Shown here: positions 7,536 to 8,235 of the stretch, piece after piece
Position numbering within the stretch: position 1 is the first letter of the stretch
How the letters are laid out: every line of letters begins with the position of its first letter
NCBI GenBank assembly: GCA_905236595.1
Contig: CAJORE010000189.1
Span: 1-8,235 of the forward strand
From: an uncultured Selenomonadaceae bacterium
Lineage (GTDB): Bacteria > Bacillota > Negativicutes > Selenomonadales > Selenomonadaceae
Length of the DNA: 8,235 nucleotides
Direction of reading: 5' to 3'
The notes under the pieces: generated by a model
Told to the model about the DNA's origin: nothing
The model's database searches: none
What the model saw: only the letters and a program-made list of their open reading frames with translations
Made by a program: the position numbers and the translations under genes

Positions 7536-7591
7536 TGCGGCTCTTTTGCCCGCCGCCGACGCGCCGCATTTGTCGTTGGCGTTGCGGCTCT
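7536..7591. repeat. Direct repeat TGCGGCTCT
   Basis: TGCGGCTCT occurs at 7536-7544 and 7583-7591, 47 bases apart. The second copy also forms a short inverted repeat with GCCGCA at 7563-7568. It is short enough to be chance in a GC-rich stretch, but it adds to the repeat density of this gap. Confidence 0.3.
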
Positions 7592-7598
7592 CGTTTGT

Positions 7599-7899
7599 TT
7601 GGCGGAACCACCTCCTTTAGTGGGCTTACTAATTTTCCGTTGCCTTTCTCCGTCAAAAATTGCAGCATAATACGCTTGATTATCATGTTGGCCGGTGTTT
7701 GAAAGTGAGATACGGCTCTTGGCTTCCGTATTCGCTACGAAATAATACTGAAAGAAATTTTGCCTCAAGTTTCACCATGTAAATCTCTCTTCGCGAGTAT
7801 TCTACAATAAATTGGTCGTTCCTGCCGCCGACAAAAAAACAGCGCCGTACCATTGTTGATGGCGGTCGGCTATGGGCGCCCTTGTCCGCTTGGCGGAAC
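7599..7899 (+). repeat. Direct repeat TTGGCGGAAC
   Basis: The 10-mer TTGGCGGAAC occurs at 7599-7608 and 7890-7899, and its inverse complement GTTCCGCCA at 7987-7995. It also nearly matches, inverted, the arm at 7816-7829 (TCGTTCC then GCCGCC). One motif in four places inside a gap suggests a shared pairing element in an RNA or a repeated protein site. Confidence 0.45.
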
Positions 7900-7995
7900 G
7901 ATTTTACGGCGGCAAGACCTTCTTCGTTCACGGGAATTTTCAAATAGGTGTTCGCGCCCGGTTCCCGTCGAATACACCTGCTCTTTGTTCCGCCA
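7891..7995. ncRNA. Candidate structured RNA element with interleaved (pseudoknot-type) stems
   Basis: TGGCGGAAC (7891-7899) and GTTCCGCCA (7987-7995) form a perfect 9-bp closing stem. Inside it two further perfect stems interleave: ACGGGAA (7930-7936) with TTCCCGT (7962-7968), and AGGTGT (7946-7951) with ACACCT (7974-7979). The order a-b-a'-b' is that of an H-type pseudoknot. A competing hairpin TCCGC-TTG-GCGGA (7885-7897) overlaps the closing stem. The strand is unclear: on the plus strand a nine-T run follows at 8007-8015, while on the minus strand the element would be in the far upstream region of the BMP gene. It matches no RNA family I know, and chance pairing is possible. Confidence 0.3.
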
Positions 7996-8033
7996 TACAG
8001 CCCCAATTTTTTTTTGCAGTTTCAAAATTCCCA

Positions 8034-8062
8034 TTGCCAACGCGTCAATAATTTGCTATACT
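8034..8062 (+). promoter_or_regulatory. Promoter of the metal-transport gene
   Basis: TTGCCA (8034-8039) and TATACT (8057-8062) are 17 bases apart, and the -10 box is preceded by TGC, giving an extended -10 element (TGn). The start point is predicted near 8069-8070, directly before the operator at 8072-8087. Confidence 0.75.
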
Positions 8063-8071
8063 CATTAACAA

Positions 8072-8087
8072 ATGAATAAATGTTCAT
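8072..8087. promoter_or_regulatory. ArsR/SmtB-family metal-sensor operator
   Basis: ATGAATAAATGTTCAT matches the 12-2-12 type ArsR/SmtB core ATGAACA-N2-TGTTCAT at every position but one (T for C). It sits at the predicted transcription start, where a bound repressor would block RNA polymerase. By family knowledge the repressor would be a CadC/SmtB/CzrA-type protein released by Zn, Cd, Pb or similar ions. The repressor gene is not in the window. Confidence 0.75.
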
Positions 8088-8151
8088 GCGTTCGCGTAAC
8101 AAATGCCGCCGCCGTCCCTTGGTGCGCCGAACGCAAAAAAGGAGCCTGACC

Positions 8152-8235
8152 ATGAAAAAAACGTACAAAATCGAAGTCGATTGCGCCAACTGTGCGCGCC
8201 TTATGGAAGAAGCGGCCAACAAAACCGACGGCGTC
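8152..8235 (+). CDS. N-terminal HMA domain, probable Zn/Cd/Pb P1B-type ATPase (partial)
   Basis: Only the first 28 residues are present; the gene continues past the window. ATG 8152 follows AAAAAAGGAG (8135-8144) by seven bases. The sequence has the beta-alpha start of a heavy-metal-associated domain: a 'YKIEVDCANC' strand and metal loop (Cys11, Cys14), then 'MEEAANKTDGV'. The Asp before the first Cys (DCxxC) is the form seen in Zn/Cd/Pb exporters such as ZntA and CadA, while copper ATPases usually have a Thr there. The ArsR/SmtB operator upstream agrees. A stand-alone small HMA metallochaperone cannot be excluded from this fragment. Confidence 0.75.
   Translation, partial: MKKTYKIEVDCANCARLMEEAANKTDGV

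Larger units (their letters stand above)
7435..8033. other. Long gap without a convincing gene; structured or degraded sequence
   Basis: Between the BMP start and the P-type ATPase promoter I see no open frame with a good start and ribosome binding site. Minus-strand open frames of 60-107 codons exist (for example 7683-8006 from a TTG, and 7504-7686). They are Arg/Gln-rich, change frame relative to one another and lack a proper site at their starts. The stretch is rich in short inverted repeats: GCGAC/GTCGC (7457-7461/7468-7472), GCCGCA/TGCGGC (7563-7568/7583-7588), and the larger set at 7891-7995. A decayed gene, a multi-copy intergenic element or a structured RNA are all possible. I found no good promoter for the BMP gene here. 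Confidence 0.5.

Noticed and set aside
7603..7618. T-box-like motif GGTGGTTCCGCC on the minus strand
   Set aside because: Several conserved T-box positions differ, there is no adjacent terminator with a T-run, and no specifier stem was found.
7601..7620. Resemblance of GGCGGAACCACCTCCTTT to the 3' end of 16S rRNA
   Set aside because: The match is limited to the anti-SD core; the conserved 16S sequence upstream is absent.
7683..8006. 107-codon minus-strand open frame
   Set aside because: It starts with TTG without a ribosome binding site, its product matches nothing I recognise, and it runs through the inverted-repeat cluster. A decayed gene remains possible.
7920..8013. tmRNA-like features on the minus strand (GGGGCTG, ATTCGACGGG, and a frame reading NEEGLAA)
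   Set aside because: The spacing from GGGGCTG to TTCGACGGG is too long, there is no stop after LAA, and no tRNA-like 3' end (GGTTCGA...CCACCA) is found downstream. The match is coincidental.
1..8235. CRISPR array, insertion sequence or prophage
   Set aside because: No regularly spaced repeats, no transposase or integrase, and no terminal inverted repeats with target duplications were seen.

Overview
The window looks like chromosomal DNA of a Bacillota (Firmicutes) species. Negativicutes (diderm, Selenomonas/Acidaminococcus-like) is my best guess. The signs are strong Shine-Dalgarno sites before most genes, an Lrp-aminotransferase pair, and a BMP-type solute-binding protein with an ordinary type I signal peptide and no lipobox cysteine, as expected when the protein is periplasmic and not membrane-anchored. 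The taxonomic call is inference from these traits only.

Layout. Positions 1-72 (minus) hold most of a tRNA-Ser(GGA), cut by the window edge, with a near-consensus promoter. A divergent sigma70-like promoter near 199-227 starts a plus-strand gene train. It runs: a 747-residue protein with a very long Gln/Ala/Pro linker and a weakly FliK-like C-terminal domain (384-2627); a 110-residue membrane protein (2652-2984); an Lrp/AsnC regulator (2996-3475); a class I aminotransferase whose GTG start overlaps the regulator's stop (3472-4647); and an M18 zinc aminopeptidase (4726-6138). A long bidirectional terminator (6151-6213) separates this train from the convergent BMP-family solute-binding protein (6250-7434, minus). 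A gap of about 700 bases follows, with no convincing gene but several overlapping inverted repeats. At the right edge a promoter with an ArsR/SmtB-type operator drives the first 28 codons of a protein whose DCANC motif points to a Zn/Cd/Pb P-type ATPase.

How the genes fit together. The regulator, aminotransferase and aminopeptidase make a plausible peptide and amino-acid catabolism group: the peptidase releases amino acids, the transaminase removes amino groups, and the Lrp-type protein probably senses an amino acid and acts locally. The BMP protein should capture a small solute, nucleosides or purines being usual for the family, but no transporter partners are in view. The right edge is a separate metal-resistance unit.

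Most of the window is ordinary housekeeping and transport sequence. The parts least explained are the interleaved, pseudoknot-capable repeats in the 7435-8033 gap, the leader hairpin before the first large gene, and the FliK-like protein itself, which sits away from any visible flagellar gene.
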